Of a DNA stretch of 20,367 bases, positions 1 to 7,029 are shown one piece after another. Position 1 is the stretch's first letter; each line of letters starts with the position of its first letter. The notes under the pieces were generated by a model. The model saw nothing but the letters and a program-made list of their open reading frames with translations. It was not told the origin of the DNA and ran no database searches. Both the position numbers and the translations under genes were made by a program. The DNA is from Candidatus Helarchaeota archaeon (GTDB lineage Archaea > Asgardarchaeota > Lokiarchaeia > Helarchaeales > JABXJV01): NCBI GenBank assembly GCA_013375355.1, contig JABXJV010000146.1:1-20367 (forward strand), read 5' to 3'.

Positions 1-193
1 AAGTAGAATCAATTCGTACTGGTAAAAAATCATAGATTGGGCTATCAATTGCATAAAGAGGAACCTCAAATTCATGTGCTGGTGATTGAGCATAATTGAA
101 ATTTAGTGTGATAATGCCTCCAATAGTAATAAAAACTATCCCAATTATTAATAGGATATTTTTAAGTTTCTTTAAATTTTCCTTTATTTTCAT
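1..193 (-). CDS. Membrane-anchored protein, N-terminal fragment cut by the window edge
   Basis: Reading the minus strand from ATG at 193 gives 64 open codons to the window edge with no stop. The product begins with a lysine-rich stretch (MKIKENLKKLK), followed by a hydrophobic segment at about residues 12-30 with isoleucines, glycines and no charges, then a polar region starting NYAQSPAHEFEVP. This is the layout of an uncleaved signal anchor or signal peptide with the rest of the protein outside the cytoplasm. A GTG three codons upstream (202-200) is an alternative start. The function cannot be told from this fragment. The gene is divergent from the GTPase gene at 429, with a 235-base AT-rich spacer between them. 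Confidence 0.6.
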   Translation of the reverse strand, partial: MKIKENLKKLKNILLIIGIVFITIGGIITLNFNYAQSPAHEFEVPLYAIDSPIYDFLPVRIDST

Positions 194-351
194 TTGAAAC
201 ACTATTCTAGTTTTTCATTAAATATCAAAAAATTCAACATTTTCTAATATTATAACCAAGTAATTAATTTTGAAAAAGTTAAGAATAATTTTTATTAAGA
301 TTTAATGATTTTAAGCTATAAGGATTTTTTAATCTAAAATTTTAAAAAAAA

Positions 352-360
352 TTTAAATAA
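352..360 (+). promoter_or_regulatory. Possible TATA box for the H-like/GTPase gene
   Basis: TTTAAATAA lies about 70 bases before the ATG at 429. It matches an archaeal TATA element, but the surrounding 235-base spacer (194-428) is almost pure A/T, so this is a weak call. Nothing else recognisable was seen in the spacer except the Shine-Dalgarno-like GGAG at 415-418, ten bases before the start. Confidence 0.3.
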
Positions 361-428
361 TTTTTTGATTTAAAATCCAATAAATTACAAAAAAATCCAC
401 TAAATTTTATTCGTGGAGAGTAGAAAAT

Positions 429-1378
429 ATGGTTGTTGTTGGTGATGGTCGTTACAAAATTCCCGATGATTTAGCTTATACAATCCAGCATGTATACTTT
501 AATTCTGAAAATGGTAAAATCGGTTTGGATGAATTAGGAATTGATTTCATTGCCAGACCGAAAGAAATAGAATTTCTCCAAAAAGATAAGGTAGAAAAAG
601 GAAAACCTTTTGCTTCAATCGCAGTAGAAAATGGAATGGTAACTCTTAATAGTCCCGTTTCGGGAAACATCAAGGAAATAAACACAGATGCCTTAAAGAA
701 TTTGGATCAAACATATGATAAAGGGTTTCTAATAATAGTTAGTCCTACTAATTTAGAAGCAGATTTAGGAGATCTTGTAAAAGGTGAAAAAATCGAAGAA
801 TGGGCAAAAAAAGAAGCCCAACAAGTAGCAAGGAGTGTCTTCAGTTATAAAATCATTGAAGTTGGGGATTCTACTGTGGGAAAAACAGCGATTAAGGTAA
901 GATTTACAGATGATTATTTCAAAAAGGACTTAAAGAGCACTCTTGGAGTAGACTTTGGCTCAAAAGAAGTTCATTTTGATTATTTTGGAGATGATCCAAT
1001 GCTAGGAGTTGAAAAAATCACTGCTAAACTGAATGTCTGGGATACTGGAGGTCAAGAGGCGTATGGAGTCTTCGTAAAATGTATTATAAAGAAGCCAGAG
1101 GGTGTCTAGTTGTTTTTGACGTTACGAATGCCGCCAGTTTTGATCATGTTCCAAAATGGGTTGATGAACTTTATGGGAACGTTGGACCTATTCCAGTCCT
1201 TTTAGTTGGGAATAAAATCGATCTAGTTGATCAAAGGAAAATCGCAACAGATAAAGCCGAAAAATTAGCCAAAGAGAAAGGTTATCTATATATCGAAACT
1301 TCTGCATTAACGGGAAAAAATGTTGTAGATGCATTTACGAAATTAGCAAGATCCATCTACGAAACGAAGAAGAAATAG
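429..1378 (+). CDS. H-protein-like (lipoyl-type) domain fused to a Ras/Rab-type small GTPase; frame broken by one base
   Basis: Residues about 15-120 resemble glycine-cleavage H protein: an N-terminal YTIQH segment (H protein: YT-x-x-H), a VEKGKPFA turn, then LNSPVSGNIKEIN matching the SPVSGxVxEVN hairpin, and a C-terminal FLIIVSP strand. The lysine that carries lipoate in true H proteins is absent (VENGMVTL in that place), so a lipoyl carrier role is unlikely. From about residue 138 there is a G domain: P-loop GDSTVGKT (146-153), switch I threonine T171 and DTGGQE (205-210). The frame is then lost. It resumes one frame over from CGT at 1073 as RKMYYKEARG, with NKID and ETSA motifs and a C-terminal tail ETKKK without cysteine. 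Restoring one base near 1072 gives 316 residues. GGAG at 415-418 supports the ATG. As written, the gene yields a 226-residue product with an incomplete G domain. The H-like assignment is by motif reading, not by search. Confidence 0.75.
1068..1081 (+). other. Frameshift site within the GTPase gene
   Basis: The upstream frame reads GTC TTC GTA AAA TGT; the downstream frame reads CGT AAA ATG TAT TAT. One extra C (TTC CGT) would join them as VFRKMYY. That restores exactly eight residues between the QE of the G3 motif and the YY, as in Rab proteins. No canonical slippery heptamer or strong stem-loop was seen here, so a sequencing or assembly error or a recent deletion is likelier than programmed frameshifting. 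Confidence 0.75.
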
Positions 1379-1382
1379 ATAG

Positions 1383-1435
1383 TTTTTTATTAAAATTCTA
1401 ATTTTTTATTTTTTAATATATTTTTGATCTTTATT
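1383..1435 (+). terminator. T-rich termination region after the GTPase gene
   Basis: Several runs of five to six T, separated by one to a few other bases, begin right after the stop at 1376-1378. Archaeal RNA polymerase terminates on such U-rich tracts. No hairpin was seen. Confidence 0.4.
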
Positions 1436-1526
1436 TTAAACTGACAAGACAATAAAATTATAGGATAATGAGAATTTTTTTTCATTCGAATTTTAAAATT
1501 TATTTATACCTTCAAAGTGAAAAGAA

Positions 1527-2414
1527 ATGGTAAAAGATAAAGTTATGTCCATTAGTGATGCTATTGCTTTGATAGATGAAGGTGATCATGTTGGATTTGG
1601 TGGGGTAATAACCAACAGAAAGCCAATGGCAATGATTTTTGAGTTAATAAAGCAACAAAAGAAAGATTTAGTCGTGTCCATTTTAACTGGAAACTTTGGA
1701 ATTGATGCTATGATTGGAATGGGACAAATTAAAACCCTAAATACAATTTATTGCGGCTTGGAAAACCTCGGATTTGCTCCAAATTTTCAACAACAGGTCC
1801 AAGCAGGAGCTCTTCCAGTGAATGAATTTACGGAAATGCAATTCTTTATGGCAGTTAGAGCCTCTGAAATGGGACTACCATTTCTTCCAACACGAACAGG
1901 GTTCGGAAGCGAATTAATTCGAGTTAATCCGTATTTAACTATGATGAAATGTCCTCACACCGAAGAAGAGTTGGTGGCAGTTAAAGCAATAGAGCCTGAT
2001 GTTACTATTATTCATTCTATGGTAGGTGATCATCAAGGCAACATCCAACTCGAAGGATCTAAAACTTACATGGATGATTCGATTTCACGTTCTTGTAAAA
2101 TCGGTGGTAAAGTAATTGTTTCTGTAGAAAAATTGGTGGATACTGAATATATATACCGTAATCCTATTAATACCATTATAAATAGCTTTGAAGTAGATGT
2201 TGTCGTTGAAGTACCATTCGGCAGTCATCCCGGATCGTTTGCACCACTTTATGCATCAGATATGGCAACTCTTATGACTCTTGCTAATGCCCTTGCCAAA
2301 CCTAAGAGGCTTAATAGATGGTTAGAAAAAAATATTTTTTCACTAAATAATTGGGAAGAATATTTACAGAAATTTAAATTAAAGAAAGATAAATGGTGGG
2401 AGGAGAAAAAATGA
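1527..2414 (+). CDS. Family I CoA-transferase-like subunit A (GctA/IpdA type)
   Basis: This 295-residue protein has the layout of the alpha subunit of glutaconate CoA-transferase and its hydrolase relatives such as IpdA. It shows an early glycine-rich turn DHVGFGGVITNRKPMA (20-35), the NEFTEMQF segment (99-106) and the characteristic GLPFLPTRTGFGSEL stretch, followed by DVTIIHSMVGDHQGNIQLEG. Such subunits form heterodimers with a B subunit and move CoA between carboxylates or, in IpdAB, open a ring thioester by hydrolysis. The acid that acts in IpdA lies in the EF/EW segment, here E100 or E103 by eye. The ATG has a GTGA four nucleotides further upstream. The gene overlaps the next start by ATGA, so the two are probably translated together. 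The substrate is unknown. Confidence 0.85.
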   Translation: MVKDKVMSISDAIALIDEGDHVGFGGVITNRKPMAMIFELIKQQKKDLVVSILTGNFGIDAMIGMGQIKTLNTIYCGLENLGFAPNFQQQVQAGALPVNEFTEMQFFMAVRASEMGLPFLPTRTGFGSELIRVNPYLTMMKCPHTEEELVAVKAIEPDVTIIHSMVGDHQGNIQLEGSKTYMDDSISRSCKIGGKVIVSVEKLVDTEYIYRNPINTIINSFEVDVVVEVPFGSHPGSFAPLYASDMATLMTLANALAKPKRLNRWLEKNIFSLNNWEEYLQKFKLKKDKWWEEKK

Positions 2415-3271
2415 CAGAAGAAAAAGAATTTAATACCCCAGAAATTATGGTAACAACTCTTGCCGGCTATATTAAAGATGGAGATGTTATGTTTCAAGGT
2501 GCCGCCACTCCTATGCCAATGGTTGCAATAGAATTAGCTAGAGCTACACATGCTAAAGATATTACTTATTTTTCAGGTTTAGGATTAAATCCGCATAAAC
2601 CAATTAATTTTGAGGATTTTATGGTGAGAGGAATAACTGAAGTAATCAAAGAAATTAAAGTTACAAACCATATGTATGCGCGAGAAATGTGGGATCAATG
2701 GCAAAAAGGAAGATTAAGCCTCGAATTCTTACGTCCAGCACAAATCGATAAAAATTGGAATTGTAATAATACAGTTATTTATGGGGAAGAAAAAAATTAC
2801 CATAAACCAAAGGTTCGATTACCTGGTGGAATGGCAGTTTCTGATGCATTAAATTTAATGAAAAAAGTTGTCCTCTACACGCCTCGACATATGAAGAGAA
2901 CTTTCGTTGAAAATGTTGATTTTATAATGTGTAAGGGCTATCCTAACTCTGAATGGCGAAAAAAACATAGGATGGGTTCAGGACCAATTGCGATGGTTAC
3001 AAATCTTTGTGTATTTGAGCCCGATCCTAATACCGGTATGATGGCAATTAAATCGCTTCATCCAGGAGTTACACTTGATAATGTTCTTGAAAATACTGGA
3101 TTTGACCCTATCCGCCCAAAAAGTATTCCAATAACTCCCATTCCGACATCGGAACAATTAGAGCTAATAAGAAATAAAATTGACCGAATAGGTTTTCGTG
3201 AGATTGAATTCCCAGATATGCGGAATAAAGTAATGGCTCGTGTAGCCCAAAAAGCCAGAGGTGAAGGTTAA
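2411..3271 (+). CDS. Family I CoA-transferase-like subunit B (GctB/IpdB type) lacking the usual catalytic Glu
   Basis: This is the partner of the preceding subunit: 286 residues with an early GDVMFQGAATPMPMVAIELA segment, RLPGGMAVSDALNL in mid-protein and LHPGVTLDNVLENTGF near the C-terminus, all typical of GctB/IpdB-like proteins. In true family I transferases a glutamate before a Ser-Gly or Asn-Gly pair attacks the acyl-CoA (Glu54 in glutaconate CoA-transferase beta). Here that place reads ITYFSGLGL, with Phe at residue 54. This suggests a hydrolase or lyase like IpdAB rather than a transferase, which is inference. The start at 2411 is chosen because GGTGGGAGGAG (2395-2405) sits just before it; an ATG at 2393 would place that site inside the gene. 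The stop overlaps the next gene's ATG (TAATG). Confidence 0.85.
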   Translation: MTEEKEFNTPEIMVTTLAGYIKDGDVMFQGAATPMPMVAIELARATHAKDITYFSGLGLNPHKPINFEDFMVRGITEVIKEIKVTNHMYAREMWDQWQKGRLSLEFLRPAQIDKNWNCNNTVIYGEEKNYHKPKVRLPGGMAVSDALNLMKKVVLYTPRHMKRTFVENVDFIMCKGYPNSEWRKKHRMGSGPIAMVTNLCVFEPDPNTGMMAIKSLHPGVTLDNVLENTGFDPIRPKSIPITPIPTSEQLELIRNKIDRIGFREIEFPDMRNKVMARVAQKARGEG

Positions 3272-3840
3272 TGGAATTTGAAATCATAAAATTAGACTCA
3301 TATAGGGCAATATACCCAAGAAATGTGGTATTAGTAACAACAATTGATAATGAGGGAAAACCTAATATTATTACTTTAGCATGGACTATGAATGTATCAT
3401 TTAAACCCCCTATTGTTGCTATTTCTATAGCAAATACTAATCGACATAGTTATAAATTACTGCAACAAGTTGAAGAATATGTAGTCAACGTTCCTACTAG
3501 AGAAATTATCAAAGAGGTTTTATTCTGTGGAAGAAATTCAGGAAAAAATATCGATAAGTTTAAAGCCACATCACTTACTCCATTGCCAGCTAATAAAGTT
3601 CGACCACCTATTATTAAGGAATGTATTGGATTCATTGAATGTCAAGTCATCAATAAAGTAAAAGCAGGTGATCATACAGTGTTTTTTGGAAAAGTTCTTG
3701 ATTGTTATATTAAAAAGGATTTTTCCCTAGAGAATAAAGGCTATGATTTAAATAAGACTCAGTTAATTTATCATCTTGGAAGAAATGATTTTACAATTAA
3801 CTCATCCGAACGAATTCATATTAATGAATGGTGGAAATAA
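3271..3840 (+). CDS. Flavin reductase-like FMN-binding split-barrel protein
   Basis: This 189-residue protein resembles the flavin reductase/flavoredoxin (DIM6/NTAB) family. The N-terminal part reads YPRNVVLVTTIDNEGKPNI, then TLAWTMNVSFKPPIVAISI, then NRHSYKLLQQVEEYVVNVP, and later GDHTVFFGKVLDCYI. In this family these segments form the barrel and bind the FMN phosphate and ring. Members reduce flavin or pass electrons to a partner. Its ATG overlaps the stop of the CoA-transferase-like subunit B, so it belongs to the same three-gene operon and may supply electrons to the same pathway. The partner and electron donor cannot be told from sequence. It is complete, with the usual length for the family. 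Confidence 0.85.
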   Translation: MEFEIIKLDSYRAIYPRNVVLVTTIDNEGKPNIITLAWTMNVSFKPPIVAISIANTNRHSYKLLQQVEEYVVNVPTREIIKEVLFCGRNSGKNIDKFKATSLTPLPANKVRPPIIKECIGFIECQVINKVKAGDHTVFFGKVLDCYIKKDFSLENKGYDLNKTQLIYHLGRNDFTINSSERIHINEWWK

Positions 3841-3980
3841 CTTCGTAAAAATATAAATACGATTTAAAATATTGATTGATTTTTTAGATTGACCTCATAA
3901 TAAATTTTATAAAAAGAAATTCTCATAAAGAAATAAGCAAAATTTCTTATTTTTAAAATAAATATAAACAGGTCTTAAAA

Positions 3981-4241
3981 TTGAGAAAAGATACATTAGG
4001 AATAATTTTAGCAATTGTTGGTGCTGGTATAGGATTCCTTGGAGCTTTCACAGCTCAAGGAGACATAGATAACGTACAACTCTTTACTCTTCTCGTAGTC
4101 TTCTTGACTGAGGATATTGATACTCTTCGATTAATGGTAATACTAATAATGTTTATGATGACTAGTGATACCGGTTGGTATTTAATATACGCTGGACTTG
4201 GTTGTGCACTTCTTGGTGGAATTATAGCAGCAGTTGATTAA
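3981..4241 (+). CDS. Small hydrophobic membrane protein
   Basis: An 86-residue protein of no recognised family. It starts at TTG 3981, with AGGT (3970-3973) seven bases upstream. It has a glycine-rich hydrophobic helix at residues 6-26 (LGIILAIVGAGIGFLGAF), a central hydrophobic stretch broken by TEDIDT, and a second glycine-rich helix at about 66-84 (YLIYAGLGCALLGGIIAAV). The two outer helices look alike, so it is probably a two- to three-pass inner-membrane protein that packs through Gly-rich faces. It stands alone, with 140 bases before and 206 after it, and a T-rich tract follows its stop. Confidence 0.6.
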   Translation: MRKDTLGIILAIVGAGIGFLGAFTAQGDIDNVQLFTLLVVFLTEDIDTLRLMVILIMFMMTSDTGWYLIYAGLGCALLGGIIAAVD

Positions 4242-4246
4242 AAAAC

Positions 4247-4276
4247 TTTTATTTTTTATTCTTTTTCTATTGTTTT
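4247..4276 (+). terminator. T-rich termination region after the small membrane protein
   Basis: T runs of four to six bases begin six bases after the stop codon. This fits archaeal U-tract termination. The rest of the 4242-4447 spacer holds the palindrome and TATA-like site listed separately. Confidence 0.4.
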
Positions 4277-4380
4277 AGATAAAAAATATTTATTAATGTT
4301 AATATAAACCAAAATTTCAATTATTTGAAGTATTTAACATTTTTACTTTAGAAGTTGAAGCTATTTGACTAAAATTTAAA

Positions 4381-4399
4381 AATATTATTAAATAATATT
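4381..4399. repeat. Perfect 19-base inverted repeat upstream of the carbonic anhydrase-like gene
   Basis: AATATTATT, one central A, then AATAATATT: nine bases on each side match perfectly. It ends eight bases before the TATA-like site at 4408 and 48 bases before the start at 4448. This is a position where archaeal regulators often bind. The region is very A/T-rich, so chance cannot be excluded. Confidence 0.4.
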
Positions 4400-4407
4400 G
4401 GTGAATA

Positions 4408-4415
4408 TTATAAAA
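4408..4415 (+). promoter_or_regulatory. TATA-like element of the carbonic anhydrase-like gene
   Basis: TTATAAAA lies about 25 bases before the region of the Shine-Dalgarno site GGCGGTG (4436-4442). It predicts a short leader just covering that site before the ATG at 4448. Confidence 0.4.
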
Positions 4416-4447
4416 TTATTTAGAAAAAGTAAATTGGCGGTGTAAAA

Positions 4448-4987
4448 ATGATTATTCCATCCCCGAAAGGAATAGTGCCCAAAATTCATGAAAAGGCTTT
4501 TGTTGCGCCAAATGCAACAATAATAGGCGATGTAGAAATTGGTGAAGGATCAAATATTTGGTTTGGTGCAGTAATTAGAGGAGATTTTGCTCCCATCCGA
4601 ATAGGAAAAAATACTAGTATCCAAGATAATGTTACTATTCACTGCGAGCCAGGAACTAATCCGGCAATAATCGGTGATAATGTTATTGCGGGTCATAATT
4701 GCATGATTCACGGTCCTTGTAAAATTGGAAATAAAATTACAATTGGTATCAATGCAACAGTTTTACCACATACAGAAATTGGCGATGGTTGCGTAGTAGG
4801 TGCTAATGCTGTGGTCACTGAGAGAACAGTCATTGAACCCCTAACACTGGCAGTTGGTGGAGGAGTTTCTGCACAACCTAAAAAGAAATATACAGAAAAA
4901 CAAATAAGTAGAATGTCACTAGGTGCACAATTATATGCCCAAAATGGAAAGAAATTTAAACAAATGTTCGAAAAGGAAAAGGTTTAA
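4448..4987 (+). CDS. Gamma-class carbonic anhydrase-like left-handed beta-helix protein
   Basis: A 179-residue hexapeptide-repeat protein whose repeats run from about residue 18 to 135. The sequence NIWFGAVIRGD then IRIGKNTSIQDNVTIH is the gamma-carbonic anhydrase signature. The three zinc-binding histidines are visible as H65 (VTIH), H83 and H88 (AGHNCMIHGP), and the catalytic-site Arg, Asp and Gln are present as R44, D46 and Q59. It would form a trimer with metal bound between subunits. The short loop around H65 resembles the CamH/YrdA branch rather than Cam of Methanosarcina, which has a longer acidic loop. Not all members of that branch show carbonic anhydrase activity, so the reaction (CO2 hydration) is probable but not certain. 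The start is supported by GGCGGTG at 4436-4442. The gene is monocistronic. Confidence 0.87.
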   Translation: MIIPSPKGIVPKIHEKAFVAPNATIIGDVEIGEGSNIWFGAVIRGDFAPIRIGKNTSIQDNVTIHCEPGTNPAIIGDNVIAGHNCMIHGPCKIGNKITIGINATVLPHTEIGDGCVVGANAVVTERTVIEPLTLAVGGGVSAQPKKKYTEKQISRMSLGAQLYAQNGKKFKQMFEKEKV

Positions 4988-5092
4988 CTATAATAATTTA
5001 TTTATTATTCAAAAAGAATTTCCAAAAAATTATTTAAAATAAATATCAGTAATGTTTTGAAAAATATTTTTTCAAAGGAGTTGAATTGTCAG

Positions 5093-5452
5093 GTGACAAA
5101 AATAACCGATACAGAAGAGGATGTCAAAAATTTAATTCTTGCTGAAATGGCAAAACAAGAAGAAGTAAATTTTCTCATAATTCTTGGTATTGTGGGAGCT
5201 ATTGTTGTTGCTATTGGTATAACACTATGGTATTTTTTACATCCTCGAAGTCCATGGGTAAAAAGACGTGAAGTAAAAGATAGGAGAAAAGATAGAGACG
5301 AAGATGAAGCAAAACGAAAAGATGAACGGCGACAGCTAGCACTACAAAGAAAATTGCAAGAATTAGATTACACCTGTAAATATTGCAATGCACCTGGTTT
5401 GAAAGGGCCAAAATGTGAATATTGCAGTCATATAAATTTCTCTTTAGATTGA
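5093..5452 (+). CDS. Membrane-anchored zinc-ribbon protein
   Basis: The 119-residue product has one transmembrane helix at about residues 27-49 (FLIILGIVGAIVVAIGITLWYFL). A very charged Arg/Lys/Asp/Glu helix follows (about 55-92), then a C-terminal zinc ribbon with Cys95, Cys98, Cys108 and Cys111 (CKYC ... CEYC). The positively charged side after the helix suggests the zinc ribbon is cytoplasmic. The family is not recognised; zinc ribbons of this sort usually mediate protein or nucleic-acid contacts. The start is taken as GTG 5093 because AAGGAG (5075-5080) lies upstream, although its 12-base spacing is long. The open frame extends to a TTG at 5057 that has no ribosome-binding site. Confidence 0.6.
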   Translation: MTKITDTEEDVKNLILAEMAKQEEVNFLIILGIVGAIVVAIGITLWYFLHPRSPWVKRREVKDRRKDRDEDEAKRKDERRQLALQRKLQELDYTCKYCNAPGLKGPKCEYCSHINFSLD

Positions 5453-5483
5453 TTTTAATTAAAATACAATTATTTTTTAATTT

Positions 5484-5504
5484 TTTTCAATTAAGAATTG
5501 AAAA
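5484..5504. terminator. Stem-loop between convergent genes
   Basis: TTTTCAATT, AAG loop, AATTGAAAA: a perfect nine-base-pair stem with a three-base loop, preceded by further T. It lies between the plus-strand gene ending at 5452 and the minus-strand gene ending at 5584. It could end transcription from both sides. It is A/T-rich, so its stability would be modest. Confidence 0.45.
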
Positions 5505-5583
5505 TTAACACACTTTAAGGGTTTTAAAACTTCTTGATATTTTTTAAGAATCTTCATAAATATAATACTAAACCTAGAAATAT

Positions 5584-5841
5584 TTACTCCTCAAAAATTT
5601 CAGATAGCGGAATATGCCTATTACATTGGGGGCATCCGTCGGATCTTCCCTCTGCTACTTTCCAATGCATTTTTAATCCGCATTTACATTTATAAATTTC
5701 TTGTTTCGGCTTTTTAGACTGTTCCGAAAGTTTAATTTCATCTTTTTTTGAAATAAATTTTTTAAATTTCTTTTTTATAACTCTAGCATTCATCTTCTTT
5801 CTAATTTCATCCTCTGGAAACAACGATGTTTGTTTAGGCAT
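5584..5841 (-). CDS. Small basic zinc-ribbon protein
   Basis: An 85-residue protein. Residues 15-48 are rich in lysine and arginine, and the C-terminal half carries a Cys4 motif: C52, C54 (CKCG), C70 and C73 (CPQC). It contains no hydrophobic segment, so it is probably cytoplasmic and could bind nucleic acid or protein. No family is recognised. ATG 5841 is the only sensible start; a ribosome-binding site is not evident. It stands alone, convergent with the membrane zinc-ribbon gene and divergent from the ligase-like pair starting at 6013. The 171-base spacer to that pair shows only A/T-rich DNA. Confidence 0.65.
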   Translation of the reverse strand: MPKQTSLFPEDEIRKKMNARVIKKKFKKFISKKDEIKLSEQSKKPKQEIYKCKCGLKMHWKVAEGRSDGCPQCNRHIPLSEIFEE

Positions 5842-6012
5842 GTTTAATAATAAAAATGACCAATATATGAATATTTTTGTGAATTTAGTTTTTATTTTTT
5901 AAAGGAAAATAGTATTTTTTTAAAAAAATATAAATGTAAAACTAATCAATATTAGATTAAATTGAAATTTAGTTATAAATAACACTAAATTGGTAAAATG
6001 GTGGGATAATCT

Positions 6013-7020
6013 TTGATATTCAATAATATTGAAAAATTACCACAAGAAAAGCTACAAAAAATGCAATTGGACAGGTTAAATACGCAATTAAATACCGTTT
6101 ATAACAACTGTCCACTTTATAAAAAACGATTTGACCAAAATAATGTTGATCCTAACATTACAAAAATTGAGGATTTAGCAAAATTTCCGATCTTGACAGA
6201 CGAGATAATTATAGAAAATACTGTTAAAAATAAGGATGTTTTTGGCGGCAGGCAAAATATTATTGAAGATGCCATTTGGAAACTCTTTTCTAATGATAAA
6301 TTTCCTTATGTAGAAGGGTCCCCATTCTTTTATGGATATAGCCAAAACGATTTTAAGTCTGAAATTGATATCTTAAAGCGGATGTTATTTGGCACTGGAA
6401 TTCGACAAGGCGATTTTGTTCATGCTATTATCCTAGGAATGGATCCTATTACTTATTCTGTCTACCAAGCAGCGCTAAAATTAGGTTGTCGATTTTTGGG
6501 TGGACTTGCCGTGGAGATCGATATACCTCGAATAGTTGATTCTATGAGATTAAAACCTAATTGTCTCATTACCCCATTTGCAATGCTTATGGCAGCTAGT
6601 AAACATGCAAAAAAAGCAGGTTTTGATGAATCGACACATTTTTTAAATTATCAAAAGGTCTTAGTTCATGATATAATATGGGAAACTAGAAGGGCTGAAA
6701 AATTACAAAGGAAAGGGTGGAAGAATGCAGAATTCTTTAATCTTCGGAAGATTAATATTCCCGGATTTTATGCGTGTGAATGTGAAAAACACGATGGTCT
6801 TCATTATCCGCAAGATTCATTCATAGCTGAAATAGTAGATCCAGAAAACCCAAAAGAACTTGTTGCTGAAGGGGAAAGAGGTCAACTATTGGTAACTAAT
6901 ATTACTAGAGAAGCTAGTCCATGCATAAGGTATACTCCCCCAAGGCCATTATTTGCTTCAAAACATTTAGAAATATGCGATTGTGGTAGAACAATTGCGC
7001 GATTAAAATTTTTAAAGTAG
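6013..7020 (+). CDS. Truncated phenylacetate-CoA ligase-like protein without ATP loop
   Basis: A 335-residue protein resembling the adenylate-forming PaaK family. The N-terminal part is typical (CPLYKKRF, then IEDLAKFPILTDE), as are the middle (GTGIRQGDF) and the CDCGRT motif at 322-327. Two parts needed for catalysis are missing. Where the ATP-binding SSGTTGKP loop should lie it reads NDKFPYVEGSPFFYGYS (94-110), and the chain stops eight residues after CDCGRT, so the C-terminal lid domain with the catalytic lysine is absent. It is therefore probably a non-catalytic partner or regulator. TTG 6013 is chosen since GGTGGGAT (6000-6007) lies upstream and in-frame stops exclude earlier starts. The next gene follows without a gap, so the shortening is not due to a recent stop. 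The pair is probably one transcript. Confidence 0.75.
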   Translation: MIFNNIEKLPQEKLQKMQLDRLNTQLNTVYNNCPLYKKRFDQNNVDPNITKIEDLAKFPILTDEIIIENTVKNKDVFGGRQNIIEDAIWKLFSNDKFPYVEGSPFFYGYSQNDFKSEIDILKRMLFGTGIRQGDFVHAIILGMDPITYSVYQAALKLGCRFLGGLAVEIDIPRIVDSMRLKPNCLITPFAMLMAASKHAKKAGFDESTHFLNYQKVLVHDIIWETRRAEKLQRKGWKNAEFFNLRKINIPGFYACECEKHDGLHYPQDSFIAEIVDPENPKELVAEGERGQLLVTNITREASPCIRYTPPRPLFASKHLEICDCGRTIARLKFLK

Positions 7021-7029
7021 GTGATGAGA

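Noticed and set aside
476..685. Minus-strand open frame opposite the H-like/GTPase gene
   Set aside because: It lies wholly within the well-supported gene on the other strand and its translation shows no family motif.
1062..1081. Programmed -1 frameshift in the GTPase gene
   Set aside because: No slippery heptamer and no clear downstream stem-loop or pseudoknot; an error or simple deletion explains it better.
2249..2497. Minus-strand frame across the CoA-transferase gene junction
   Set aside because: Phe/Ser/Leu-rich translation with no motif, spanning two strongly supported coding regions.
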